Notes: generated by a model not told the origin, from the letters alone. A stretch of 64,000 nucleotides of DNA from Microbacterium gorillae (GCF_000826185.2 NZ_LN648875.1:864356-928355); one strand, 5' to 3'. Counted from the stretch's first letter, positions 52,506 through 61,491 are shown. Numbers and translations: made by a program.

Positions 52506-53642
52506 TCAGGAGAAGGGGATGTCGGGCTGCTGCCCGAGCAGCACCGCGCCGCCGGCGTCGTACATGGCGTGGCTGAGCGTGGCGTGCAGCTGCGGAACCT
52601 GCGCATCGCGGCGGATCACCTGCAGCGGGTGGCCGTCGCTGATGATGCCGGACCCGCTCACTGCGGCGATGTCGTGGACCGTCTGGGCCGCGACGTCAGC
52701 GACGTAGACCGCCGACAGGCGGATGTCCGCGATCTGCTGCGGAGTCACCTCGTCTCCGGCGCAGACGGAGGCCCACACGCGATCCGCGGTCTCAATGAAG
52801 AACGACCGCGCGGCGTTCAAGCGCACGTAGGCCTTCGCCACGTCGATGCGGAAGTACGCCCGGGCGCCCTGCGGCGGAGCGCCGGTCACGCCCCGACGTG
52901 ACCCCGCCTGACGGACCTGGTCCAGCGCCGCCTGCGCGACGCCGAGGCCGATCGAGGCGTGCATCTGGGCCTGGAACCCGATCGGAGGGTACCGGTAGAG
53001 GGGCTCATCGATGTTGGTGGCACTGCCGCGCAGGAACGTCCATTCGCGTGCCACCTCGACGTCGTGCACCTTCGTGTCGAACGAGCCGGACGCGACCATG
53101 CCGTCCACGTTCCAGTTGTCGGTGATCTCGACCTGGTCAGCCGGCAGCACGGCGACCCGGGGCAACCCGCCGCCCTCGGGGTCGACCAGACCCACCCCGA
53201 TCCAGTCCGCGGCCATGCAACCGCTCGCGAACTTCCAGGTGCCGTTCACGAGGAAGCCGGCATCCGTCTCCTCGGCGGGAACGAGCGGGAAGAGCCCGCC
53301 GGCGAACACGACGTCCGGTCCGTCGCGGTAGATCTCCGCCTGCGTCTCCAGGGGCAGCGCACCGAGATAGGTCAGCGCCGTCGAGAACGCCACGACCCAT
53401 CCGGTCGAGCCGTCCACGCGGGAGATCCGCTCGACGGTGCGGATGAACTCGGCCGGCGACATCGGCTCACCGCCGAATCGCGCGGGCGCCGCGGCCCGGT
53501 ACACCCCGAGGGCGATCAGCTTGTCGACGAAATCGCGCGGCACGTACCGCAGCGCGTGGAATTCGGACCTGCGCTCGCGCAGCTCGTCCAGAACCGACTC
53601 CCACGTCACGGTCGTGGCCTGGTCGATCGACTCGGTCGTCAT
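52506..53642 (-). CDS. Acyl-CoA-dehydrogenase-like flavin monooxygenase (IacA/HsaA type)
   Basis: A 378-residue protein of the two-component flavin monooxygenase group with an acyl-CoA dehydrogenase fold (p-hydroxyphenylacetate hydroxylase C2, HsaA, IacA). Seen: AAAPARFGGEPMSPAEFIRT, ISRVDGSTGWVVAFSTALTY, FLVNGTWKFASGCMAADW and AAVSGSGIISDGHPLQVIRR. It uses reduced flavin from a reductase (40036 is the candidate) to hydroxylate an aromatic ring; IacA acts on the indole ring of indole-3-acetate. A CTAGG pair upstream, shared with the Rieske operon, makes this the better of the two IacA candidates. ATG 53642 has GAGGAG upstream. Confidence 0.85.
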   Translation of the reverse strand: MTTESIDQATTVTWESVLDELRERRSEFHALRYVPRDFVDKLIALGVYRAAAPARFGGEPMSPAEFIRTVERISRVDGSTGWVVAFSTALTYLGALPLETQAEIYRDGPDVVFAGGLFPLVPAEETDAGFLVNGTWKFASGCMAADWIGVGLVDPEGGGLPRVAVLPADQVEITDNWNVDGMVASGSFDTKVHDVEVAREWTFLRGSATNIDEPLYRYPPIGFQAQMHASIGLGVAQAALDQVRQAGSRRGVTGAPPQGARAYFRIDVAKAYVRLNAARSFFIETADRVWASVCAGDEVTPQQIADIRLSAVYVADVAAQTVHDIAAVSGSGIISDGHPLQVIRRDAQVPQLHATLSHAMYDAGGAVLLGQQPDIPFS

Positions 53643-53681
53643 GCGCGCTCCTCGTTGTCCGTCGTTGCACCTCTGAAAAGG

Positions 53682-53733
53682 CTAGGAACGCCGCCGCGGA
53701 CCCACCATCGGAGGTTGGGAACGCCGTCCTAGG
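53682..53733. promoter_or_regulatory. Bipartite CTAGG element before the flavin monooxygenase
   Basis: GCTAGGAACGCCG (53681-53693) and CTAGGTAGTTC (53729-53739) have CTAGG boxes exactly 47 bp apart, like 26212-26263. It lies in a 283-bp divergent region shared with the copper amine oxidase, which otherwise shows no clear feature. Confidence 0.55.
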
Positions 53734-53925
53734 TAGTTCCTTCACCAGGAACCGCGCGCTTCACCGCACGGTCCGGTCACTGAAACCGCGACCGTGTATT
53801 CGGACCCGACCCGCTTGACTTCTGCTCACCATGGCGCGGCGAAGTCCGCCGGCGTCTCCCCCGCCCGGTGAACTGCGTTCGAGGCGAACGATGTGTCGTA
53901 GCCGGCTCGTGCAGGAAGGACCCCT

Positions 53926-55899
53926 ATGCACAGCCCGCTGTTCGACGCTTTGACCGCCGACGAGATCCGCCGCACCACCGCTCTGATCCGCGAGGCCGGG
54001 ATCGGGGGCGAGCGACCGGGTTTCGGTGCGATGTTCACCCACGAGCCGGACAAGGCGGCCGTGCGCGCCGGCGAGCACACTCCGCGATCCGCGCGGGCAC
54101 TCGTGCTCGATCGCACCTCGGCGGCGACCTTCGACGTGATCGTCGATCTGGAAGCGGGAGCGATCGTCGGCAGCAGTGCGTTGACCGACGGTGGCGCGCC
54201 GATGCTCAGCAGTGAGATCGGCATCATCGACGCGGTCGCGAAGGCCGATCAGCGCTACATCGACGCGCTCGCGCTGCGTGGTGTCCACGACCTCTCGTTC
54301 GTCCAGCTCGATCCGTTCGGAACCGCGAACCGCGCCGACATCGACCTGACCGGCCGCCGCCTGTGGTCGTGCGTGACCTACTTCCGCCACCACGAAGACG
54401 ACAACGCCTACGCGCACGTCGTCGAGGGGCTGATCGTCATCGTGGACACCGTCGCCGGGTCCATCTTCGCGGTCGAGGATCACGGCGTCCGTCCGATCCC
54501 GCAGACGTGCGGCAACTACTCGGCGGCGGAGAACGCCCCGATGCGCGACGATGTGGCGCCGCTGGATATCGTGCAGTCCGCGGGGCCCGGGTTCGCGTTC
54601 GACGGACCCGAGCTGCGGTGGCAGAAGTGGCGCTTCCGGGTCAACATGCACCCGATCGACGGCCTGGTCCTCACCGGCGTCGAGTACGACGACAGTGCTG
54701 CCGGCGCCGCTCCGAACTACCGCTCGGTCATGCACCGCGGATCGCTGGCCGAGATGGTCGTCCCGTACGGCATCCCGGAGGACACCCACTACTTCCGGAG
54801 CGCCTTCGACGCCGGAGAGTACGGTCTCGGGCGGATGGCGAACTCGCTCGTGCTGGGCTGCGACTGCCTGGGCGCGATCACGTACCTCGACGCGGTGATG
54901 GCCGACGACGACGGCGAGCCGCTGGTCATCCGCAACGCCGTCTGCGTGCACGAGGAGGACGCCGGCATCCTGTGGAAGCACACCGACTGGGTCACCGGCA
55001 AGGTCGATGTGCGCCGGTCCCGCAAGCTCGTGGTGAGTTTCATCGCGACGGTCGGCAACTACCACTACGGCTTCTACTGGAACTTCTTCCAGGACGGTCA
55101 CATCGAGGTCGACACGAAGCTCATGGGCATCGTCCAGACGATCGCGACGCTTCCCGGTGAGACCCCGAAGCACGCCACGCCGATCGCCGCCGGCCTCGCC
55201 GCGACCTGGCACCAGCACCTGTTCAACTTCCGGCTGGACATGGAGGTCGACGGTTGGCGCAACCGGGTGTACCAGTCCGACGTCGATGCGGAGCCGGTCG
55301 GACCGTCGAACCCGCACGGCAACGCGATCCGCGTGACGAAGACGCTGCTGGAGACGGAGAACACGGGCGATGGACTGACGAATCCGCAGACGGCGCGCGC
55401 CTGGACGGTCGTGAACCCGGACGTCACCAACGCCTGGGGTTCCCCGGTCGGCTACAAGCTGTTGCCCGGTTGGGCCACGGACACCCTCATCGCGCAGCCG
55501 CCGTCGCTCATCGAGCGCCGCGCCGGATTCGCCAACCGGAGCCTCTGGGTCACCCCCTACGACCCCGAGCAGATGCACTCCGCGGGCGATCACCCGAACC
55601 AGGACCGCTCCGGCGCGGGGCTGCCCGCCTGGGTCGCGGCGGACCGCCCCACCGTCGACACCGACATCGTGCTGTGGCACACGGTCGGCGTCACCCACAT
55701 CCCGCGCTCGGAGGACTGGCCGGTGATGCCGAACGAGGTGGCGAGCTTCCAACTGCTGCCGAACAACTTCTTCGACCGCAACCCCGCGCTCGATGTTCCC
55801 GCCGCGGATCCCCATCGCGCGGCGGACGCCTGCTCGCCGGATCCATCCGGGGGCGGGTGCTCGCACTGTCCGTCCGGGCAGTGCACCTGCCATCACTGA
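53926..55899 (+). CDS. Copper amine oxidase (primary-amine oxidase) with Cys-rich tail
   Basis: A 657-residue TPQ/copper amine oxidase oxidising primary amines such as phenylethylamine, tyramine or tryptamine to aldehydes, with NH3 and H2O2. Seen: catalytic-base region THYFRSAFDAGEYGLGRM, TPQ motif TVGNYHYGFYW, copper ligands in WHQHLFNFRLDM and the third His in VTHIPRSEDWPVMP. The residue after the TPQ tyrosine is His, where Asp or Glu is usual. The C-terminus adds a Cys/His tail (CSHCPSGQCTCHH) not expected in the family, perhaps a copper-acquisition site. ATG 53926 has AGGAAGGA upstream. It heads an operon with a cupin and a flavin amine oxidase. Confidence 0.92.
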   Translation: MHSPLFDALTADEIRRTTALIREAGIGGERPGFGAMFTHEPDKAAVRAGEHTPRSARALVLDRTSAATFDVIVDLEAGAIVGSSALTDGGAPMLSSEIGIIDAVAKADQRYIDALALRGVHDLSFVQLDPFGTANRADIDLTGRRLWSCVTYFRHHEDDNAYAHVVEGLIVIVDTVAGSIFAVEDHGVRPIPQTCGNYSAAENAPMRDDVAPLDIVQSAGPGFAFDGPELRWQKWRFRVNMHPIDGLVLTGVEYDDSAAGAAPNYRSVMHRGSLAEMVVPYGIPEDTHYFRSAFDAGEYGLGRMANSLVLGCDCLGAITYLDAVMADDDGEPLVIRNAVCVHEEDAGILWKHTDWVTGKVDVRRSRKLVVSFIATVGNYHYGFYWNFFQDGHIEVDTKLMGIVQTIATLPGETPKHATPIAAGLAATWHQHLFNFRLDMEVDGWRNRVYQSDVDAEPVGPSNPHGNAIRVTKTLLETENTGDGLTNPQTARAWTVVNPDVTNAWGSPVGYKLLPGWATDTLIAQPPSLIERRAGFANRSLWVTPYDPEQMHSAGDHPNQDRSGAGLPAWVAADRPTVDTDIVLWHTVGVTHIPRSEDWPVMPNEVASFQLLPNNFFDRNPALDVPAADPHRAADACSPDPSGGGCSHCPSGQCTCHH

Positions 55900-55915
55900 C
55901 GATCGAGGAGATCAG

Positions 55916-56224
55916 ATGAGCCACTACGCCCGCCGCGACGGCGAGTACGGGGAGTTCCCCGCCGGAACCGTCAACTGGCTGCGCCAGGACGAGAACGTGC
56001 TGGCCGGATACTGGCACTGCACTCCGGAGCAGCAGCCGGACATCTATGAGGCCGAGTTCACCACGGACGAGACCATCTACCTCATCGAGGGCAAGCTGCG
56101 CGTCGAGATCGTCGGAGACGCGACGTACGACCTCTCCCCCGGGGACTCGGCGTCCTTCCTGAAGGGCACGGTCGGACGCTGGAAGGTGCTCGAGACCGTC
56201 ACCGAGTTCTTCATCTACCACTGA
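55916..56224 (+). CDS. Small cupin-domain protein
   Basis: A 102-residue single cupin of the DUF861/ethanolamine-utilisation-like group. Seen: LAGYWHCTPEQQPDIYEAEF, then ETIYLIEGKLRVEIVGDATY, DLSPGDSASFLKGT and VGRWKVLETVTEFFIYH. The usual metal-binding His pair of motif 1 is not evident, so it may bind a ligand without a metal. GAGGAG lies a few bases before ATG 55916. It is 16 nt after the copper amine oxidase and 2 nt before the flavin amine oxidase, so it is made with both. Role unknown. Confidence 0.8.
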   Translation: MSHYARRDGEYGEFPAGTVNWLRQDENVLAGYWHCTPEQQPDIYEAEFTTDETIYLIEGKLRVEIVGDATYDLSPGDSASFLKGTVGRWKVLETVTEFFIYH

Positions 56225-56226
56225 GC

Positions 56227-57522
56227 ATGACCGCACACGATGTGATCATCGTCGGGGCCGGCTTCGCGGGCCTGCGCGCGGCACGCGACCTGAAGGACCG
56301 GGGCATCACCGCCCTCGTGCTCGAGGGTCGCGACCGGCTCGGTGGCCGCACGTGGCGCCGACCGTTCCGCGGCACCGAGCAGCCCGTCGAGCTCGGCGGG
56401 ACCTGGATCTCGGACCGCGCGCACCATCTCGTCATGGCGGAACTCGAGCGCTACGGGATCGGGACGGAGCCCGGAGGCGGTGACACCGGGTCTTTCGTCT
56501 GGGACCTGGGCGGCGACATCGCGCACGCCGCACCGCTGGACGCGGACGACCTCTACGCGCTCGAGCGGGCGTGGGTCGCGATGAGCACGCATGTCCAGGC
56601 CGTGGAGTCGACGCAGCCGCGGGACCGCAGCGACCTGGCGGCGCTCGACGTGTCCGTCCGTGACTACCTGCTCGGGCTCGACCTCACCCCGCGAGTGCGC
56701 CTCTTCCTCGAGACGTTCGGTTCGCTCGGCGGCGGTGCCGCTGCAACGGACTGGTCGGCGCTGAGCGCGCTCTCGTTGATGGCGGCGCACAACGGCAGCG
56801 TGTTCTCGTACTTCGCCGGGATCAGTCACAAGATCGCGGGTGGCACCACGGCGCTGATCGAGGCGCTGGCGGCGGACGCGAGCGCCGAGATCCGGCTCGA
56901 TGCGCACGTCACGGGTGTCATCGACGAGGGAGACCTCGTCACGGTGACGACCGCCGACGGCGAGCGGCTCACGGCCCGCAGCGTGATCGTGACCGCCCCG
57001 GTGAACACCTGGCGTGACATCTCCTTCTCCCCCGCTCTCGGCGGGCCGCAAGCCGCCCTGGCCGCGGAGGGACAGCCGAACCGCATGGTCAAGCTGTGGA
57101 TCCGCGCCGAGGGGATGCCGGAGGACACCGGGGCGATCAGCAGCGAGTCCGAGATCGTCGCGGTGATCCCGCAGTACCGGCTCGGAGACTCCTCGCTCGT
57201 CGTCGCGTTCAGCTCGCCCCCGCACCTCGTCGACCCCACCGACCGCGACGCCGTGACAGCCGCCTTCACCCGTCTGTTCCCCGACGCGCGGGTCATCGAT
57301 GTCGACGTGCACGACTGGAACACGGATCCGTTCTCACGGGGCGCGTGGATGACGTTCGCGCCCGGCCAGCTCAGCACGGGCCACTCGGGGTTCGCCGCGC
57401 CGAGCGGCCGCATCCTGTTCGCGGGCTCGGATGTCGCCATCCGCTGGCCGGGATGGATCGACGGCGCCCTGGAGACCGGCGCGGCTGCCGCCACCGCGGC
57501 GGCCGAGGTCATCGGTCGCTGA
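56227..57522 (+). CDS. Flavin monoamine oxidase family protein
   Basis: A 431-residue FAD amine oxidase. Seen: VIIVGAGFAGLRAARDLKDR, LVLEGRDRLGGRTWRRPF, ELGGTWISDRAHH, and the C-terminal FAD site ILFAGSDVAIRWPGWIDGAL. The GGT-W motif and R-W-P-GW-DGA end are typical of MAO/putrescine-oxidase-type enzymes. It lies in an operon with a copper amine oxidase, so the unit has two chemically different amine oxidases; they may take primary and N-substituted forms of related amines. It ends at a hairpin terminator. Confidence 0.9.
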   Translation: MTAHDVIIVGAGFAGLRAARDLKDRGITALVLEGRDRLGGRTWRRPFRGTEQPVELGGTWISDRAHHLVMAELERYGIGTEPGGGDTGSFVWDLGGDIAHAAPLDADDLYALERAWVAMSTHVQAVESTQPRDRSDLAALDVSVRDYLLGLDLTPRVRLFLETFGSLGGGAAATDWSALSALSLMAAHNGSVFSYFAGISHKIAGGTTALIEALAADASAEIRLDAHVTGVIDEGDLVTVTTADGERLTARSVIVTAPVNTWRDISFSPALGGPQAALAAEGQPNRMVKLWIRAEGMPEDTGAISSESEIVAVIPQYRLGDSSLVVAFSSPPHLVDPTDRDAVTAAFTRLFPDARVIDVDVHDWNTDPFSRGAWMTFAPGQLSTGHSGFAAPSGRILFAGSDVAIRWPGWIDGALETGAAAATAAAEVIGR

Positions 57523-57572
57523 ACGAGGAAGAGCGGGAGTGCGGCGTGCCGCAGTCCGGCTCTTCCTCGTTC
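57521..57572. terminator. Bidirectional hairpin terminator
   Basis: GAACGAGGAAGAGC (57521-57534) pairs with GCTCTTCCTCGTTC (57559-57572), with an inner TGCGGC/GCCGCA stem. It begins at the stop of the amine oxidase and separates it from the convergent cupin gene. Confidence 0.85.
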
Positions 57573-57577
57573 GTCCG

Positions 57578-57985
57578 TCAGCGCAGCGCCGTGGGGGCGA
57601 TGTCCTCCTGCACCAGCGGGTGGTCCGCGAAGAACACGGCGAGGTGATGTGAGCCGGGGCTGTAGACGGCGTGCACGGGCATTCCCGCCGGGTAGGAGAT
57701 GAACTCCCCCGGCACGAACGTCACCGGATCGCCGCCCTCGGGGGTGAGCACGACGGTCCCCTCCACGACGTACCAGATCTCGTGGTGCGTGATGTCAGGG
57801 CCGACCGTGTAGTCGGCCCCGTCCGGGTACCGCCGCGCCCCCGCGAACACGCGGCCGTCGGCGGAGGTGTGCAGCACGCGCGAGCTCGCCCGGACGCCGT
57901 TGAAGGCGAGCTCGGGTTCCTCCGGATACGCGGTCGTGAAGACGTTGAAGTGGTGGAGCTCGTTCGGCGCGATCGGACCGTCCAT
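57578..57985 (-). CDS. Cupin-domain protein
   Basis: A 135-residue cupin. Seen: PNELHHFNVFTTAYPEEPEL, then DITHHEIWYVVEGTVVLTPE with the two His and Glu of motif 1, and PGEFISYPAGMPVHAVYSPG with the His of motif 2. A metal site is therefore likely. Its ATG at 57985 follows the aldehyde dehydrogenase stop by 14 nt, so the two are co-transcribed. It may process or sense a product of the aldehyde step. Substrate unknown. Confidence 0.82.
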   Translation of the reverse strand: MDGPIAPNELHHFNVFTTAYPEEPELAFNGVRASSRVLHTSADGRVFAGARRYPDGADYTVGPDITHHEIWYVVEGTVVLTPEGGDPVTFVPGEFISYPAGMPVHAVYSPGSHHLAVFFADHPLVQEDIAPTALR

Positions 57986-57999
57986 CGTGGCGGGACGGG

Positions 58000-59445
58000 T
58001 CAGGCGAGGTTGATGAAGGTCGACTGCGTCTCGGTGAACTCGTCGATGGCGTACTCGCCCATCTCGCGGCCCCAGCCGCTCAAGCCGAATCCACCCCAGG
58101 GGGCACCCGGATCGATCAGCGGGAGCTGGTTGACGAAGACGGTGCCGGCGCGCAGGCGCGGGGGCAGCGTGTGCGCGGTCTTCAGGTCCTGCGTCCAGAT
58201 CACGGCGGCGAGCCCGTAGTCGACATCGTTCGCGCGTGCGACGGCCTCGTCGAGGTCGTCGTAGGCCATCACGGACAGCACCGGACCGAAGATCTCCTCC
58301 TGCGCGATCCGCATGTCGTCGGTGACGTCCGCGAACACGGTCGGCGGATAGAAGAAGCCCGACTCCAGGTCTCCGGTGACGCGAGCGCCGCCGGTGACCA
58401 GGCGCGCCCCCTGCTCGATGCCGCTCTGCACGAGCCCGTGCACGCGGTCCAGGTGCTCCTGCGACACCAGCGGACCGACCACCGTCTCCGGTGCCGAGCC
58501 GGGCCCGATGGGCAGGGACTCGGCGGCCGCGGCGAGCTTCTGCGTGAACTCCTCCACACGCGAGCGGTGCACGAAGAACCGCGTGAACGCGCCACAGGCC
58601 TGGCCGGTGTTGAACAGCGCGCCCTGGAGGTTGCCGATGACGGCGGCGTCGATGTCCGCGTCCGGCAGCACGATGCTCGGCGCCTTGCCACCGAGCTCGA
58701 GGCGGACCCGCTTCAGGTCGTCGGCGGCGACCCGCGCGATCTCCTGACCGACGCTCGTGGACCCGGTGAAGGAGATGGCGTCCACGCCGCGGTGACGGAC
58801 GAGGGCTTTGCCCACCTCCGGACCACCGGTGAGGAGGTTGACGACGCCGGCGGGCACTCCCGCCTCACGCATCAGCTCGACGAGGCGGACCGTGGACAGG
58901 GGTGTCTGCTCCGCGGGCTTGATCACGACCGCGTTTCCGGTCGCCAGCGCCGGAGCGATCTTCCACGCCGCGATCGCCAACGGGAAGTTCCACGGCGTGA
59001 TGATGCCGACGACGCCCAGCGGAACGCGCTGCTGGTAGGTGAGCTGATCCGGGATCGACACGGGCGAGACCTTGCCCTCGATCTTGGTCGTCCAGCCGGC
59101 GTAGTAGCGGAACACCTGCGCGGCCAGCGGCAGCGTGACGCCCGCCGCGATGCCCTGCGTCTGACCCTGGTCGGTGCTCTCCAGCACGGCGAGGTCGGGG
59201 GTGTGCTCCTCGAGGAGGTCCGCGACGCGCCACAGGATCCGCCCGCGCGCGTCCGGTGTCATCCGCGCCCACTCGGCCGATTCGAAACCGGTCCGGGCCG
59301 CGGCCACGGCCCGATCGACGTCGTCCGCGGTGGCTTCGGCGAACTCCCCGATCGACGCACCGGTCGCGGGATCGTAGGTGGTCCCCCGCGCGCCGTCGGA
59401 GGCGTCAAGCCAGTGATCGCCGATGAGCAGCTTCGTTGCGGACAT
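58000..59445 (-). CDS. NAD(P)-dependent aldehyde dehydrogenase
   Basis: A 481-residue ALDH. Seen: VGIITPWNFPLAIAAWKIAP (cofactor site with the catalytic Asn), VVIKPAEQTPLSTVRLVELM, ISFTGSTSVGQEIARVAAD, the general-base Glu in LELGGKAPSIVLPDADI, and the nucleophile Cys in NTGQACGAFTRFFVH. It resembles betaine-, gamma-aminobutyraldehyde- and phenylacetaldehyde-type dehydrogenases. Near two amine oxidases, it most likely oxidises the arylacetaldehyde or aminoaldehyde they make to the acid, for example indole-3-acetaldehyde to indole-3-acetate (inference). Confidence 0.92.
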   Translation of the reverse strand: MSATKLLIGDHWLDASDGARGTTYDPATGASIGEFAEATADDVDRAVAAARTGFESAEWARMTPDARGRILWRVADLLEEHTPDLAVLESTDQGQTQGIAAGVTLPLAAQVFRYYAGWTTKIEGKVSPVSIPDQLTYQQRVPLGVVGIITPWNFPLAIAAWKIAPALATGNAVVIKPAEQTPLSTVRLVELMREAGVPAGVVNLLTGGPEVGKALVRHRGVDAISFTGSTSVGQEIARVAADDLKRVRLELGGKAPSIVLPDADIDAAVIGNLQGALFNTGQACGAFTRFFVHRSRVEEFTQKLAAAAESLPIGPGSAPETVVGPLVSQEHLDRVHGLVQSGIEQGARLVTGGARVTGDLESGFFYPPTVFADVTDDMRIAQEEIFGPVLSVMAYDDLDEAVARANDVDYGLAAVIWTQDLKTAHTLPPRLRAGTVFVNQLPLIDPGAPWGGFGLSGWGREMGEYAIDEFTETQSTFINLA

Positions 59446-59463
59446 GGTTCTCCTTCACAGGCC

Positions 59464-59490
59464 GGGCACAGTGGTGACGACACTGTGCCC
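59464..59490. terminator. Hairpin with 10-bp stem between tetR and aldehyde dehydrogenase
   Basis: GGGCACAGTG (59464-59473), a 7-nt loop, and CACTGTGCCC (59481-59490), further supported by outer GGCC/GGCC pairing. It lies just past the tetR stop on the minus strand and so can end that transcript; being in the aldehyde dehydrogenase leader, it could instead be regulatory. Confidence 0.65.
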
Positions 59491-59503
59491 CCGGCCGCGC
59501 GAC

Positions 59504-60097
59504 TCAGGAGGGGTCGGGTCCATTCTGTGGAACAGCCGCGTCGGCGGGAACGAGATCGGCCAGCAGCGATCGGAGCTTCGCGACCGCGAGGTCCGTGCGC
59601 TCGGTCGAGCCGTAGATGACGTGCTGCAGGATCAGCCCATCGGCCGCCGCGAGGACGACGGAGGCGAGCGAGCCCTCCTCGTCGTCGTCGATGTGCAGAC
59701 GCGCGAGAGTCCCGGCGACCTGGTCCCGGTACACGTCGTACATCTTCGCGATCCGTTCCATCGGGATCGTCCCGCGCACGGCCCGCAACAGGTACTCGTA
59801 CTGCAGCAGCCCGAGCGCGGCTTCGCTGACCGCGGATCCGGACAGATCGGAGAGGAATCCGTCCAGGGTGTCCGAGGCGAGCGCAGACTGCTCGACGTCG
59901 ATCTCGGCGGATCGGTACAGCGCCTGGGTGATCATCTCGTCACCGGTGCCGAAGTAGAACTGGACCAGGCTGTGCGAGTAGCCGGCCTCGGCGGCCACCG
60001 ACCGCCAGGTCACCTTGTCCAGGCCCCGCGCGGCCGCGACCCGGAGGACGGCGTCAAGCAGACGCTCCCGCGTGTCCCCGTTCCGTTCCTGCCCCAT
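59504..60097 (-). CDS. TetR-family transcriptional regulator
   Basis: A 197-residue regulator with HTH DKVTWRSVAAEAGYSHSLVQ followed by FYFGTGDEMI, and a ligand domain similar to that of the TetR at 32486. ATG 60097 has GGAGG five bases upstream and is preferred over 60112. It is divergent from the flavin monooxygenase at 60244, with a TTCAA-TAGT-TTGAA inverted repeat between them, so it probably represses that gene. A role over the aldehyde dehydrogenase operon downstream is also possible. Confidence 0.9.
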   Translation of the reverse strand: MGQERNGDTRERLLDAVLRVAAARGLDKVTWRSVAAEAGYSHSLVQFYFGTGDEMITQALYRSAEIDVEQSALASDTLDGFLSDLSGSAVSEAALGLLQYEYLLRAVRGTIPMERIAKMYDVYRDQVAGTLARLHIDDDEEGSLASVVLAAADGLILQHVIYGSTERTDLAVAKLRSLLADLVPADAAVPQNGPDPS

Positions 60098-60199
60098 GCT
60101 CTCCTCCATCACCTCCGACGGTCGACATCGCCCGGCCGGTCGTCGCCGTTTCGCCTCACAGTAACAAACGGAATCCGGACGCCTCGGTCCGCCACTCTG

Positions 60200-60213
60200 T
60201 TCAATAGTTTGAA
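60200..60213. promoter_or_regulatory. TTCAA-TAGT-TTGAA inverted repeat, TetR operator candidate
   Basis: Two 5-bp arms with a 4-bp spacer in the 146-bp tetR/monooxygenase intergenic region, in an AT-rich stretch and 30 bp before the monooxygenase start. The divergent TetR is the likely binder. Confidence 0.5.
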
Positions 60214-60243
60214 ATCTCGTTCGTGAATAGGCATACTCACTTC

Positions 60244-61437
60244 ATGTCCGGACTCTCCCCCGCAACCCTGCTGGCTGCCGATGAGGCGATCGCGAAAGCG
60301 GAGCGCCTTGCCGAGCGCGTCGACGCTCGCCGAGACTACAGCGACGAATTCCGCCGTCTCCCCGAGGAGACGATCGCCGATTTCCACGACAGTGGACTCC
60401 TGCGCATCAATCAGGCCGCGCGATGGGGCGGGGCCGAGCTCGGCAACCGTGCCGTGGTCGATGTCGTCAGCGCGATTTCGAAGGGCGACGCCGCGTCCGG
60501 CTGGGTGTACGGCGTGATCGCGAGCCACTTCTGGCTCGGCTCCCTGTTCACCCTCGAGGCGCAGGAGGACATGTGGGGTGACAACCCGGACGCCATGATG
60601 GCGAGCTCCTTCGCCGCGCAGGCGAGCGAGTGCGTCGCCGTGGACGGCGGCTACCGGGTGAGCGGACGCTGGCCGTACTCCAGCGGTTCCCTGCACTGCG
60701 AATGGGGAATGGTGGGCATCGTCGTCCCGGGCGCGGACGGTCAGCCGCCGATCAAGCGCTGGTGCCTCCTGCCGCGCTCCGAGTACCGCGTCGAGGACAC
60801 CTGGCACACCTCCGCCCTGCGCGGGACGGGCTCGAACACGATCGTGATCGATGATGTCTTCATCCCCGAGTACCGCACGGTGGACCCGGCCCTCCTGATG
60901 ACGAACCGGGCACCGGGGGCGGACGTCAATCCCTCGCTGCTCTTCCGACTGAACTTCAGCGAGGCGATCACCTGGTACCTCGCCGCCGTCGCGGTCGGTG
61001 CCGCCGAGCGCACCGTCGAGGACTTCGCCCAGCACGCCGCGAAGAAGCGCTCGAAGTTCAGCACCGAGGTGCAGATCAGCGACTCGATGCTCATCCACGT
61101 CGGAACGGCCTCGTCCCAGGTCGACGCGGCGCGGTCGGTGCTGTCCTTCCGCGCATCGTCCCTCGATGACCTGGTCGCCGCCGGCACCCTGCCCGACTTC
61201 CGCGAGGCGTCGAAGTCCAACCGCGACTCCACGACCGCCGTCCGGATGTGCGTGGACGCGATGGAGCGCTGCATGCAGGCCGGCGGTGGCAGCGCCGTCG
61301 CGTCCGCGAGCAGTGTGCAGCAGGGGTGGCGCGACGTCCACGGCGTCGCCGCGCACATCAGTTACAACACCGACTTCACCTACAAGTCGTGGGGACTGGA
61401 GCTGCTGGGCCTGCCCCAGCCTCCCGGATTCCCCTGA
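60244..61437 (+). CDS. Acyl-CoA-dehydrogenase-like flavin monooxygenase (HsaA/IacA type)
   Basis: A 397-residue member of the same group as 52506 but clearly distinct. Seen: FRRLPEETIADFHDSGLLRI, AISKGDAASGWVYGVIASHF, YRVSGRWPYSSGSLHCEWGM, DTWHTSALRGTGSNTIVIDD, and the late SVQQGWRDVHGVAAHISYNT. It hydroxylates an aromatic ring with reduced flavin from a partner reductase. ATG 60244 is the simplest start; GTG 60223 would add seven residues. It stands alone under the divergent TetR and ends at a strong terminator. It is the second candidate for the indole-acetate monooxygenase. Confidence 0.85.
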   Translation: MSGLSPATLLAADEAIAKAERLAERVDARRDYSDEFRRLPEETIADFHDSGLLRINQAARWGGAELGNRAVVDVVSAISKGDAASGWVYGVIASHFWLGSLFTLEAQEDMWGDNPDAMMASSFAAQASECVAVDGGYRVSGRWPYSSGSLHCEWGMVGIVVPGADGQPPIKRWCLLPRSEYRVEDTWHTSALRGTGSNTIVIDDVFIPEYRTVDPALLMTNRAPGADVNPSLLFRLNFSEAITWYLAAVAVGAAERTVEDFAQHAAKKRSKFSTEVQISDSMLIHVGTASSQVDAARSVLSFRASSLDDLVAAGTLPDFREASKSNRDSTTAVRMCVDAMERCMQAGGGSAVASASSVQQGWRDVHGVAAHISYNTDFTYKSWGLELLGLPQPPGFP

Positions 61438-61451
61438 CCGGCAGGACGAAA

Positions 61452-61489
61452 ACGACGAAGGGGTGGGATCAGTCCCACCCCTTCGTCGT
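61452..61489. terminator. Perfect 17-bp bidirectional terminator
   Basis: ACGACGAAGGGGTGGGA (61452-61468), loop TCAG, and the exact complement (61473-61489), between the convergent flavin monooxygenase and clpB. Confidence 0.9.
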
Positions 61490-61491
61490 GA

